Shown: positions 26,395 through 35,200 of the stretch, piece by piece
Layout of the letters: every line of letters starts with the position of its first letter
Numbering within the stretch: the first letter of the stretch is position 1
NCBI RefSeq assembly: GCF_017876155.1
Contig: NZ_JAGINP010000014.1
Coordinates: forward strand, 157,028-221,027
Length of the DNA stretch: 64,000 nt
Direction of reading: 5' to 3'
DNA from: Azospirillum rugosum
GTDB taxonomy: Bacteria > Pseudomonadota > Alphaproteobacteria > Azospirillales > Azospirillaceae
The notes under the pieces: model-generated
What the model was told of the DNA's origin: nothing
Databases searched by the model: none
What the model saw: the letters and a program-made list of their open reading frames with translations, nothing else
Position numbers and translations under genes: made by a program

Positions 26395-26419
26395 GCGAAG
26401 TCTCAGCGCTGTTTGGGAT

Positions 26420-26501
26420 TCACCACCAAGGCACCAAGACACCAAGGGTCCATCCCGCGCCGGGTGCGGGGATTCTTGGTGACTTGGTGCCTTGGTGGTG
26501 A
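26420..26501. repeat. Palindrome with CACCAAGGCACCAAG arms
   Basis: TCACCACCAAGGCACCAAG at the left and CTTGGTGCCTTGGTGGTGA at the right are perfect complements; the arm pairs enclose a GC-rich loop. Situated between fdx and mnmA and followed by AAAATTTTTT, it may end the isc operon transcript. Confidence 0.85.
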
Positions 26502-26533
26502 AAATTTTTTCGGACCAGCCCATATAGGGCGCC

Positions 26534-27655
26534 ATGAATTCCCTCGGCATTTCCAAGCGTCCCCAGGACACCCGCGTGGTCGTCGCCATGTCCGGCGGCG
26601 TGGATTCCTCCGTCACCGCGGCCGTGCTGCGGGAGGAGGGCTACGACGTCGTCGGCATCACGCTGCAGCTCTACGACCACGGCATCGCGTTGCAGAAGCC
26701 GGGCGCCTGCTGCGCCGGCCAGGACATCTACGACGCCCGCCAAGTCGCCGACCGCATCGGCATCCCGCACTATGTGCTGGATTACGAGGGGAAATTCTCC
26801 CAGGACGTGATCGACGACTTCGCCGACAGCTACCTGCGCGGCGAGACGCCGATCCCCTGCGTGCGCTGCAACCAGCGGGTCAAGTTCCGCGACCTGCTGA
26901 ACACCGCGCGCGACCTGGGCGCCGATGCGCTGGCGACCGGCCATTACGTCCGCCGCGTCCAGGGGCAGGGCGGGGCGGAACTGCACCGCGCCATCGACCC
27001 CGGCCGCGACCAGAGCTACTTCCTGTTCGCCACGACGCGCGACCAGTTGGACTTCCTGCGCTTCCCGCTCGGCGGCCTGACCAAGCCGGAAACCCGCGCC
27101 CTGGCCGAACGCCACGGGCTGGAGGTGGCGGCGAAGCCCGACAGCCAGGACATCTGCTTCGTCCCCAACGGCTCCTACGCCGACGTGGTGGCGAAGCTGC
27201 GCCCCGGCTCCGTGGAGCCCGGCGACATCGTCCATGTGGACGGCCGCGTCCTGGGCCGCCACCGCGGCGTGGTCCACTACACGGTCGGCCAGCGCAAGGG
27301 CCTGGGCATCGGCGGCATCCGGGGCGAGGAGGAGCCGCTGTTCGTCGTGCGGCTGGAGCCCGCCCAGCGCCGCGTCGTCGTCGGCCCGCGCCGCGACCTG
27401 GCGCGCAGCGTGGTGACCGTGCGCGAGGTGAACTGGCTCGGCCCCGACCTCGCCCCCGGCGACGGGGTGGAGGTGGAGGTGAAGCTCCGCTCCGCTCAGC
27501 CCCCCGCCGCGGCGACCTGGCGCCTCGGCCCGGACGGCACCGCGCAGGCCGAACTGCACGAGCCGCAACACGGCGTCGCCCCCGGCCAGGCCTGCGTCGT
27601 CTACCAGGGCGACCGGGTGCTGGGCGGCGGCTGGATCGCCGGCACGGCGGCCTGA
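26534..27655 (+). CDS. mnmA: tRNA-specific 2-thiouridylase MnmA
   Basis: Thiolates U34 of tRNA-Lys, -Glu and -Gln using sulfur from a cysteine desulfurase. The 373-residue protein has the PP-loop AMSGGVDSSVTAA, the catalytic cysteine Cys112 in PCVRCNQRVKF and the second cysteine Cys208 in DSQDICFVPNG, followed by the two C-terminal beta domains. The position just downstream of iscS fits its sulfur demand. A palindromic repeat separates it from fdx, so it probably has its own transcript. Confidence 0.96.
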   Translation: MNSLGISKRPQDTRVVVAMSGGVDSSVTAAVLREEGYDVVGITLQLYDHGIALQKPGACCAGQDIYDARQVADRIGIPHYVLDYEGKFSQDVIDDFADSYLRGETPIPCVRCNQRVKFRDLLNTARDLGADALATGHYVRRVQGQGGAELHRAIDPGRDQSYFLFATTRDQLDFLRFPLGGLTKPETRALAERHGLEVAAKPDSQDICFVPNGSYADVVAKLRPGSVEPGDIVHVDGRVLGRHRGVVHYTVGQRKGLGIGGIRGEEEPLFVVRLEPAQRRVVVGPRRDLARSVVTVREVNWLGPDLAPGDGVEVEVKLRSAQPPAAATWRLGPDGTAQAELHEPQHGVAPGQACVVYQGDRVLGGGWIAGTAA

Positions 27656-27688
27656 CGCAGGCCCCCTCAAAAAAGTGAAAATTCGGCG

Positions 27689-27717
27689 TTGACACCCCGA
27701 TCCCGCTGGAATACATA
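27689..27717 (+). promoter_or_regulatory. Predicted sigma70 promoter of the CAT-anticodon tRNA
   Basis: TTGACA (27689-27694), a 17-base spacer and TACATA (27712-27717). Transcription would begin near 27724, giving a leader of about 80 bases before the tRNA. Confidence 0.65.
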
Positions 27718-27803
27718 AGCGGCCCCGGCACGAACCGAGACGGACCAAACCGAAACGATCCGCGCCGGACCATGATGGCCAAGGTCATGATGGTAACCAC
27801 GAT

Positions 27804-27878
27804 GGCAGCGTAGCTCAGTGGTAGAGCAGGGGAATCATAATCCCTTGGTCGGGGGTTCAAATCCCTCCGCTGCTACCA
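27804..27878 (+). tRNA. tRNA with CAT anticodon (Met, or Ile2 with lysidine)
   Basis: A 75-base cloverleaf with encoded CCA: acceptor GGCAGCG/CGCTGCT, D-stem GCTC/GAGC, anticodon loop ATCATAA and T-loop TTCAAAT. The anticodon CAT fits elongator tRNA-Met or the TilS-modified tRNA-Ile2. The acceptor end resembles Met types, while ATCATAATCCCTTGGTC resembles Ile2 types, so the identity is left open. The 3' end is the attachment site of the following island. Confidence 0.9.
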
Positions 27879-27884
27879 TCACGA
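27863..27884 (+). repeat. Left direct repeat (attL) in the tRNA 3' end
   Basis: CCCTCCGCTGCTAC followed by CATCACGA; the same 22 bases with one mismatch occur at 29808-29829. It covers the 3' T-arm and acceptor of the tRNA plus CCA, as expected for a tyrosine-recombinase attachment site. Confidence 0.85.
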
Positions 27885-27921
27885 ACCCCCTGGTTTCCTT
27901 ACGGAGGCCGGGGGGTTTTGT
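27884..27921 (+). terminator. Terminator after the CAT-anticodon tRNA
   Basis: AACCCCCTGG and CCGGGGGGTT form a stem around TTTCCTTACGGAGG-like sequence, followed by TTTTGTTTTTG. The run of T residues and the distance of a few bases from the tRNA end support rho-independent termination. Confidence 0.85.
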
Positions 27922-28452
27922 TTTTGGGCCTCTTGCTCCCCGAGTACCCGCTCGCCAAGGCGCTCGCGCGTCGGTACCCTGGGCGGGAGCCATGCCAACT
28001 TGAGAGTGCCGCTGACGTCTATCCCAACTCCCGTTCCAACTGGTGAGCGATCTAGCCGTCCTGGGTCGGATCGTTAAAGAGGTGGTAATCCAAGTTTGCG
28101 ACCGCTTTCTGCTCAGCTCGGCCGGCGAGACAAATGGTCCACCTCCACGAGTTGTGTTGTGCCGAGGTTTCTAGTGACATCCGATTTGCGGGTGCTTTTC
28201 ATAAAATGCCGTCTCCAATAGCGTCTTGGCACCAAGCTGGGTCAATTTCTTCCTCAGTCTCAAAAGCCAAGCTCATAGCGCCTAAACCGTTGACGCCTAT
28301 AGAAAAAGATCTATTTTTCGTTTCCCGTAGGCTGTAGAGGTAAGCCGGCGGGTGCTCTGGACGCTAGGCATCTAGCCACACACGTTGTTACACTGAACCA
28401 ACATGGTGCCTGCTAGGTGGGCCTAGCAGCACGGTAGGGCGAGGAAGGTAAT

Positions 28453-28626
28453 ATGACGACTAAGCTTGAGGCGTTGATCGAGCAAGCGCGCTCTGTGCGC
28501 ATGACATTGCGCGATAAGGAAGAGCAGCGCCGAAGCTTTGCCTATGGCAATACCCGCATAGAAAATCAGTATATCACGCGGGAGACTATTGATATCCAGG
28601 CTGAGCGCCTCAAGAAAATGGCGTAA
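28453..28626 (+). CDS. Short antitoxin of Fic toxin (FicA/VbhA-like)
   Basis: A 57-residue ORF with an excellent ribosome-binding site (GAGGAAGG, four bases before ATG). The peptide has a basic helix (RMTLRDKEEQRRSFAYGNTR), then IENQYITRETIDIQAERL. Short antitoxins such as VbhA and FicA insert a helix with motif S/T-x3-E-G/N into the Fic active site; here the aligned sequence is N-T-R-I-E-N, with Glu37 and Asn38 kept but Ser replaced by Asn33. It precedes fic by 59 bases in the same direction, the usual antitoxin-toxin order. The family assignment is inferred from motif and position. Confidence 0.72.
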   Translation: MTTKLEALIEQARSVRMTLRDKEEQRRSFAYGNTRIENQYITRETIDIQAERLKKMA

Positions 28627-28685
28627 ATGGCTTGTGAGAACTGAGGGCGGGCGCGAGCCCGCCCAAAATTTTCTAGGGTGCACAC

Positions 28686-29384
28686 ATGACGGACGAGTCT
28701 GGTAAGCAGAGGCATAGTGTTGCGGACGAAGCTTATCTTATTCAGGACGAAAAGGCGCGTGCTGAAGCTGAAGCTCTAAATGGGCTTCGTCAGTTTGATG
28801 CAGCGGTACAGCTTATCGAGTCTCATCTGGACCCAGAGCATCCCAACCGCATCAATCCTGAGCGCCCTTTTAAGCTCCGTGTATCCCACATTTTGAGCCT
28901 ACACCGAATAGCGCTTGATGGAATACATGCGTATGCTGGAAATTTTCGCCCTGCTGGGGTAGCTATATCTGGGAGCAAGCATGAGCCAATCGGCGCTCAC
29001 ATTGTACCTGATATGGTTGAGGAGTTGTGCGATTATGTGAATGATAATTGGAAAGAGAAAAGCCCTATTCATTTAGCCGCTTATGTTATGTGGCGCCTTA
29101 ACTGGATTCATCCGTTTTCTGATGGAAATGGAAGAACATCCCGCGTCCTTTCATATGTTGTCTTGTGCTTGAGAGCCGCAGAGCGGTTTCCAGGCGACAA
29201 TACAATTCCGGAACAAATCGAGAAGGACCGTCAGCCTTATTTTGATGCCTTGGACGCTGCAGACGCTGCTTATAAAGATGGGCATATCGACGTGGCAAAA
29301 ATGGAAGAGCTTCTGGACTATCTGCTTTCCGAACAGTTGCTTAGTGCGCTGCATAAAGCTCGTGGTGCAGACGGCCAGTCGTAA
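28686..29384 (+). CDS. fic: Fic-family AMP transferase (toxin)
   Basis: A 232-residue Fic-domain protein that probably transfers AMP to a target protein. The complete catalytic motif HPFSDGNGRTSR (residues 142-153; H-x-F-x-D-G-N-G-R-x2-R) and the flap GVAISGSKHEPIGAHIVPDM (91-110) are present, so activity is expected. No auto-inhibitory motif is obvious within the protein, consistent with a separate antitoxin (class I Fic). Codon use is much less GC-rich than in neighbouring genes, a sign of recent transfer. Known targets include gyrase, topoisomerase IV and GTPases, but none is shown here. Confidence 0.93.
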   Translation: MTDESGKQRHSVADEAYLIQDEKARAEAEALNGLRQFDAAVQLIESHLDPEHPNRINPERPFKLRVSHILSLHRIALDGIHAYAGNFRPAGVAISGSKHEPIGAHIVPDMVEELCDYVNDNWKEKSPIHLAAYVMWRLNWIHPFSDGNGRTSRVLSYVVLCLRAAERFPGDNTIPEQIEKDRQPYFDALDAADAAYKDGHIDVAKMEELLDYLLSEQLLSALHKARGADGQS

Positions 29385-29453
29385 GCGCGTTGATGCCGTA
29401 TGTCTCGAGGGTTGCTCAAATTGGGCAGCCATTTATGGGTTGCGCTATATGGT

Positions 29454-29624
29454 TCATACCATCATCCGCAGCGACGCGTGGCCCAACAGCTTCTGAACGC
29501 ACGCTGGCTGAAGCCCCATTTCGATCCAGAGGCTGACCGCCGTGTGGCGGAGGGTGTGGGAGCTGAAGTGGGGCTTGATGTCTTCCGTGATCAGGCCAGC
29601 CGAGGCCATGAGTGGCTTCCATCA
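29454..29624 (-). pseudogene. Tyrosine recombinase (integrase) remnant
   Basis: On the minus strand 51 residues (ATG at 29609, stop at 29454) read SSHTLRHTAVSLWIEMGL and VQKLLGHASLRMMV, the RHxxT and LLGHxS segments of a phage-type integrase catalytic domain. An in-frame TGA lies at 29622-29624; the N-terminal domain is missing and the frame stops before the nucleophilic tyrosine. It therefore cannot catalyse recombination. Its location next to the right repeat is where an island integrase is expected. Confidence 0.8.
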
Positions 29625-29648
29625 GAGGCCGCCGAGATTGGTGTGCGA

Positions 29649-29798
29649 CTAGACGGTTCCGATCCCGGCGGGGAGCATAAAATACAGTTCGGACACCAGA
29701 GCGTGGGCCAGCAACACCTGTAAAGTCTTGACAGTCTCCGAGCCGATCGAATCTGCGTCCGCTTCGCTCAGACTGTAAATTTGACGGTAGGACTGCAT
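29649..29798 (-). CDS. Hypothetical 49-residue ORF beside attR
   Basis: ATG at 29798 is preceded by GGAGGG nine bases upstream, a ribosome-binding sequence that is itself part of the tRNA-derived repeat. The peptide (MQSYRQIYSLSEADADSIGS start) matches nothing recognised. It could be the damaged beginning of an island gene. Evidence is limited to the start signal, so the call is weak. Confidence 0.3.
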   Translation of the reverse strand: MQSYRQIYSLSEADADSIGSETVKTLQVLLAHALVSELYFMLPAGIGTV

Positions 29799-29807
29799 TT
29801 GCGATCG

Positions 29808-29829
29808 CCCTCCGCTGCTACAATCACGA
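29808..29829 (+). repeat. Right direct repeat (attR)
   Basis: CCCTCCGCTGCTAC followed by AATCACGA, differing from the left repeat at one base (C to A in the CCA position). A second copy of the tRNA downstream hairpin follows, showing where the undisturbed chromosome resumes. Confidence 0.83.
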
Positions 29830-29874
29830 CCCCTTGGTTTTCCTACGGAGATCAAGGGGGGAGGTCTTTTGGCC
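29829..29874 (+). terminator. Displaced copy of the tRNA terminator
   Basis: CCCCTTG and CAAGGGG form a stem around GTTTTCCTACGGAGAT, followed by GGAGGTCTTTTGG. It resembles the hairpin behind the intact tRNA, as expected if the island split the original tRNA end. Confidence 0.6.
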
Positions 29875-30015
29875 GCGGTGCTGCGGCGGCCGTGGGTGCG
29901 GACCGCGGCACGCGGACGGCGCCGCCGTTCCGGACCTTCTCCCGCTCCCCCTCTTTGTGACAAAGTCCAGCTGGCGTTTGCGGGCTTTCGGGCCCCGGGC
30001 ACGGAGGAGAGGGGC

Positions 30016-30972
30016 ATGAAGGACTTTTCCGACCTCAGCGAGCGGGAGCTGATGGCGCTGGCCATCGCGCTCGAGGAGGAGGACAGCCGCATCTACGACG
30101 AGTTCGCCGAAGGCCTGCGCGAGAACTATCCCGACACGGCGAAGGTCTTCGCCGCCATGGCGGAGGAGGAGAACGGGCACCGGCACCGGCTGCTCGACCT
30201 GTTCCGCACCCGCTTCGGCAACCACATCCCGCTGATCCGCCGGCAGGACGTGCGCGGCTTCGTGGAGCGCAAGCCGGTGTGGCTGTCGCGGCCGCTGGGG
30301 CTCGACACCGTGCGCAAGCAGGCCGAGCTGATGGAGGCGGAGACCAAGCGCTTCTACATCCGCGCCGCGCGCCAGTCGCAGGACGTCGCCATCCGCCAGC
30401 TGCTGGGCGACCTTGCGGCGGAGGAGCGGCGGCACGAGGCGACCGCGGAGCGGCTGGAGGCGAAATACGTGCCCGAGGGGGTGCGCGAGAAGGAGCATGA
30501 CGCCGAGCGCCGGCTGTTCCTCCTCCAGATCGTCCAGCCGGGGCTGGCCGGGCTGATGGACGGGTCGGTCTCCACCCTCGCCCCGCTGTTCGCGGCGGCC
30601 TTCGCCACCCATTCCACCAGCGAGACCTTCCTGGTCGGCCTGGCGGCGGCGGTCGGCGCCGGCATCTCCATGGGCTTCGCGGAGGCCTTGTCCGACAACG
30701 GCTCGCTCACTGGGCGCGGCAGCCCGTGGCTGCGCGGCGCCGTCTGCGGGCTGATGACCACGCTCGGCGGCATCGGCCACACGCTGCCCTACCTAATCCC
30801 CGATTTCTGGACCGCTACCGCGGTCGCCATCGCCGTTGTCCTGGCGGAGCTGGCGGTCATCGCCTGGATCCGCAACCGCTACATGGACACGCCGCTGCTG
30901 TCCGCCGCCTTCCAGGTGGTCGTCGGCGGCCTGCTGGTGTTCGGAACCGGCATCCTGATCGGGAGTTCCTGA
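30016..30972 (+). CDS. mbfA: Membrane-bound ferritin MbfA (ferritin-VIT1 fusion)
   Basis: A 318-residue fusion of an N-terminal ferritin/rubrerythrin-like domain (residues 1-165) and a C-terminal VIT1/CCC1-type transporter with about five membrane segments. The ferritin helices contribute iron ligands in ALEEEDSRIYDEFAE, AAMAEEENGHRHRLLD, AELMEAETKRFY and AEERRHEATAERL. In rhizobia and Agrobacterium, MbfA exports iron and protects against peroxide under Irr control. ATG at 30016 follows GGAGGAGAGG. It begins 187 bases past the island. No Irr-type operator was recognised. Confidence 0.92.
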   Translation: MKDFSDLSERELMALAIALEEEDSRIYDEFAEGLRENYPDTAKVFAAMAEEENGHRHRLLDLFRTRFGNHIPLIRRQDVRGFVERKPVWLSRPLGLDTVRKQAELMEAETKRFYIRAARQSQDVAIRQLLGDLAAEERRHEATAERLEAKYVPEGVREKEHDAERRLFLLQIVQPGLAGLMDGSVSTLAPLFAAAFATHSTSETFLVGLAAAVGAGISMGFAEALSDNGSLTGRGSPWLRGAVCGLMTTLGGIGHTLPYLIPDFWTATAVAIAVVLAELAVIAWIRNRYMDTPLLSAAFQVVVGGLLVFGTGILIGSS

Positions 30973-31026
30973 CAGCAGTTCCTGATTGCGGGGCCTCGCG
31001 TCCCGATTGGGCGGGAGGTCGCGGGC

Positions 31027-31662
31027 GTGATCAAGGCGGTGAGGCATCTGCGGCTGCGGCCGGCCCTGTCCACGGGGCTGGCGGTGATCGTCGTCGTCGT
31101 CGTCGCGATGGCGCAGTGGTTCCGCTGGACGACGGCGCTGCTCGTCGGCTGGGACGTCGGGCTGGTCGTCTACGCGGCCCTGGTCCTGGCCTTCTTCAGC
31201 CGCGCGACCGTCGCCTCCATGAAGGACCGCGCGCGGCTGCTCGACCGCGGCAAGTGGGTGGACCTGACCGTCGCCATGCTGGCGTCCCTGGCGTCGCTGG
31301 CCGCCATCGTGGCGGAGATGGTCGCGACGAAGGGAACGCCGACCGCCCCCTTCAGCGCGGCGCTGGCCGGCGTCACGGTTCTGCTGTCCTGGGCCTTCGT
31401 GCAGGTCTTCTTCGCCCAGCAATACGCGCACGACTACTGGCTCCAGGGGCGCGGGCTCGACTTTCCCGGCAACGACGCGCCGACCTATTCGGAATTCCTC
31501 TATTTCAGCTTCACCGTCGGCATGACCGCGCAGGTCTCCGACGTGACCACCCGCTCGGCGCCGATGCGCCGGCTGGTCCTGCTGCACGGGCTGCTGTCCT
31601 TCGTCTTCAACACGGCGGTGATCGCGCTCGGCGTCAACCTCGCCGCAGGCTTGGCGGGGTAG
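31027..31662 (+). CDS. DUF1345 membrane protein
   Basis: A 211-residue integral membrane protein with about five hydrophobic segments, e.g. LSTGLAVIVVVVVAMAQWF and LLSFVFNTAVIALGVNLA. Conserved DUF1345 elements include the central AQQYAHDYW and FPGNDAPTYSEFLYFSFTVG followed by MTAQVSD. Function unknown. GTG start at 31027, 54 bases behind mbfA, so both may share a transcript. Confidence 0.85.
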   Translation: MIKAVRHLRLRPALSTGLAVIVVVVVAMAQWFRWTTALLVGWDVGLVVYAALVLAFFSRATVASMKDRARLLDRGKWVDLTVAMLASLASLAAIVAEMVATKGTPTAPFSAALAGVTVLLSWAFVQVFFAQQYAHDYWLQGRGLDFPGNDAPTYSEFLYFSFTVGMTAQVSDVTTRSAPMRRLVLLHGLLSFVFNTAVIALGVNLAAGLAG

Positions 31663-31807
31663 GAGGCCGCCAGCCGCGCCGATGCCGCATATCCGACCGT
31701 CGGGGCGGGGGATGGCACAAGCCGGGCGGTCCGGTGTTGACGTCAATGCCCCCGGCAAACTGTGGGTATTGCCTGGGTAACTGGCCGGGGCGTTGGAGGC
31801 GGTTTTG

Positions 31808-32191
31808 TTGAATCCCTTGATCACGGCCACCGCCGGCTGGTCCGCGGCGGTCGAGGAACGGGCCAAGCGCCTGTTGCGCTACCAGGTGGGGACCGATGGG
31901 CACGGATCCCCGGTGACGGTGCAGACGATGCTGGCGCGCTGCGGCTACGACCCGGTGGCGAGCGCCCGCTTCCTGATGACCATCCCGCCGCTGACGGCGG
32001 TGCGCGAGCTGACCAAGACGGTTGCCCGCTTCCGCATCGACGGGGAGCCCAGCCCCGACCCGGCGGCGACGGCCCGCGCGGCACTGTCCTTCGCCGGGCG
32101 TGCGGTGGCGGTGCACGAACTGCACCCGGAACGCCGGTTCGTCGCGGGCGTCGTCGCCTACCTCCTGGGGATTCCGCGCTCCACCCGCTAG
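31808..32191 (+). CDS. Hypothetical protein
   Basis: About 127 residues from a TTG at 31808 with GGAGG eight bases upstream (31795-31799); TTG at 31793 or 31805 are alternatives. The sequence contains PLITATAGWSAAVEERAKRL and VQTMLARCGYDPVASARFLM. No domain, signal peptide or membrane segment is recognised. GC-rich codon use matches neighbouring genes, supporting a real gene. Confidence 0.55.
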   Translation: MNPLITATAGWSAAVEERAKRLLRYQVGTDGHGSPVTVQTMLARCGYDPVASARFLMTIPPLTAVRELTKTVARFRIDGEPSPDPAATARAALSFAGRAVAVHELHPERRFVAGVVAYLLGIPRSTR

Positions 32192-32286
32192 CCGACGCGG
32201 CGGGGTGCGGCGTGCCGACACACGCCGAAAGCCATATGTCAATCGCCTGTGCGCGCGCGGGTTGCTAAACTGCGCTCCGGTTCGGC

Positions 32287-35200
32287 ATGGGGGGTGCGCG
32301 CATGGTGGGCGACAGGTTCGGCGTGACGTTCCGGCTGGGCGCCGGACTCGTCGGCGTGGCCGGCCTGTCGGTCTTCACCACGGTGCTTGCCTTGCAGGCC
32401 GCCGGTCTGCTGCCCGCCGGCGCGCTGCCGGACGGCCTGCCGGTGTTGCTGGCCCCGGCCGGGATCGCCGCGACCGTCGGGCTGGGCATCGGGGTGATGC
32501 GGGGCCTCGCCCGCCGCATCGATCTGCTGCGCCGCAGCCTGCGCCACCTGGTCGACGAGGTGGCGGTGACCGTTCCCCTGGAGGACGCCGTCGCTGCCGG
32601 GGACGAGGCCGGACGGCGGCAACTGGCCGGCCCCGAAGGCGCGCTCTCCCGCATGGCGCGGGTGATGGACGCCGTGGCGCACGAGGTCCGCCACCGCGAA
32701 CGGGCGCTGCGCACCAGCGAGGCGCGCTTCCGCGGGCTGATCGAGGGCTCCATCCAGGGCATCCTGATCCACCGGAACTTCAAGCCGCTGTTCGTCAACG
32801 ACGCCTACGCCCGCATCTTCGGCTTCACCACGGCGGAGGAGGTGCTGGACCTTCCCGACCTCAACATCCTCGTGGCGCCCGAGGAGCAGGGGCGGGCCTG
32901 GCGGTCCTACGTCACGCTGATGCAGGGCCGGGTCCCGTCGGGGGTGCAGCGGCTGCGCAACCTGCGGCGCGACGGGCGGACCGTCTGGGTGGAGACGATC
33001 GACCGCGTGGTCGACTGGATGGGCGAACCCGCGGTGCAGACCACCGTCGTGGACGTCACCGACCGCGTGAAGGCCGAGGACCAGCTGCTGGAAACCGCGG
33101 CCCTGCTGCGCGCCGCCATCGAGGCGATGCCGAGCGGCATCCTGATGCTCGACCAGGAGGAGCGCATCGTCCTCTACAACCGCCGCTTCTGCGAGCTGTG
33201 GAACCTGACCCCGGCGGAGATCGACGCCTGTCCGACGATCGAGAGCTTCCTCGTCTACGGGCTGGAGCGCGGCGACTTCCCCGACGCCGACGCGGCCACC
33301 TTCGTCGCCGAACGGCTGGAGCGGCTGCGGGCCGGGCTGCCCTACACCTACGAGCGGCGCACCATGCAGGGCCGCGACCTGGAAATCCGCGGGCAGCAGC
33401 GGCGCGACGGCGGCTGGGTCATCACGGTCACCGACATCACCGACCGCACCCGCGCGCTGGAGGCGCTGCGCGACAGCGAGGCGCGCTTCCGCGACCTGGT
33501 GGAGGGATCGGTCCAGGGCATCGTGGTGATGCGCGACTTCAAGCCGCTGTTCATCAACCACGCCTACGCCGCCATGGCCGGCTACGACGACCCGACGGAG
33601 CTGATGGCCGGCTCGCTTCTCCAGCGGCTCGTCCCGCCGGAGGAGTACGGCAACCTGCTGGAATGGAACCGCCTGTTCAGCAGCGGCGCGCTGACCGAGG
33701 AGATGCGGCGGCGCACGCGCATGCTGCGGCACGACGGAACGCGCATCTGGGTGGACCTGTGCACCCGCGCCATCGACTGGATGGGCCAGCGGGCGATCCA
33801 GCTGATCTGCGTCGACATCACGCCCCAGGTGGAGGCGGAAGCGGCGCTGGCCGCCAAGTCGGCGCAGCTCCAGGCCCTGTTCGAGACCATGCCGACCGGC
33901 GTCTGCGTGTTCGACCGCGACGCCCGCGCGGTGCTGCACAACCGCCTGTACCGCGAGCTGTGGGACTATCCGGAGGAGCTGCTGGAGGTCCGGCCGACCC
34001 TGCTGGAGCTGATGAGCTTCAACGCGGTGCGCGGCGACTACGCCGAACGCGGCATGAACCGCGACGTGGAGGCGGCGGCGGAGCGGGCGGCCGCGACCAT
34101 GCGCCGCGGCGAATCGGTCGATCTGGAAACGGTGATCCGCGACGGCATCGTGCTGGGGATTCGCGGCACCGCCATGCCCGACGGCGGCTATGTCTACACC
34201 TACGCCGACGTGACGGAGCGCCACCGCGCCGAGGCCGCGCTGCGTCAGGCGAAGGAGCACGCGGAGGAGGCGGCGCGCGCCAAGTCCACCTTCCTCGCGG
34301 CCATGAGCCACGAGATCCGCACCCCCATGAACGGCGTGCTCGGCATGCTGGAGGTGCTGGAGCGGACGCCGCTCGCCCCGGACCAGCGCGGCGTGCTGAG
34401 CGTGATCCGCGAATCCGCCTCGGCGCTGCTGACCATCATCGACGACATCCTGGACTTCTCGAAGATCGAGGCGGGGCGGCTGCGCCTGGAATCCGTGCCG
34501 ACGTCCTTGCGCGACATCGCGGAGGGGGTGGTGGACCTGCTGGCGACCCGCGCGCGGGAAAAGCGGCTGGACCTGATCACCAGCGTCGCGGCGGACGCGG
34601 CGGAGCCGCGGCTCGGCGACCCGGTGCGGCTGCGCCAGATCATGCTGAACCTCGTCGGCAACGCCATCAAGTTCACCGAACGCGGCCACATCGCCCTGTC
34701 GGTGGTCTGCCGGGCCGAGGGGCTGTTGCGCATCACGGTGACCGACACCGGCATCGGCCTGGACGAGGAGCAGCAGGGCCGCCTGTTCCAGCCCTTCACC
34801 CAGGCCGACGCCTCGACCACGCGGCGCTTCGGCGGCACCGGACTCGGCCTGTCGATCTGCCGGCGGCTGGTGGAGATGATGGGCGGGACCATCGGCGTCG
34901 ACTCCCGCCTGGGCGAGGGCTCGACCTTCTGGTTCGAGGTGCCGCTGCCTCTGGCGGGGGACTTGGCGGACAGCGCCGCGCCGCCGTTGCGCGCCGCGGA
35001 GCTTGCCGGCCTGCGGGTGCTGGTCGCCGACGACTGCGGCCCGCTGCGCGACGCCTTCGCCGCGGCCCTGTCCGGCGCCGGCGCCCAGGTGGCGGTCGCG
35101 GCGGACGCCGCGGGCGGTTTCGACGCGTTGCGCGGGGCCCTGCAGGCCGGCGCGCCCTTCGACGTCGCGGTGGTGGAGCACGACCCCGGGCGGCTGGACG

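Larger units (their letters stand above)
27863..29829. mobile_element. Small genomic island at a tRNA 3' end, carrying a FicTA module
   Basis: A segment of about 1.95 kb bounded by a tRNA-derived direct repeat. Its base composition is clearly less GC-rich than the flanks, and codons such as TAT, GAT and AAA are frequent in its genes. It holds a Fic antitoxin/toxin pair and, near the right end, a remnant of a tyrosine integrase. The 574 bases from 27879 to 28452 show only the tRNA terminator and no convincing gene. No intact integrase or excisionase is present, so it is probably immobile now. Confidence 0.85.

Noticed and set aside
28134..28337. ORF of 67 codons in the left arm of the island
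   Set aside because: No ribosome-binding site and no recognisable sequence; coding is not supported.
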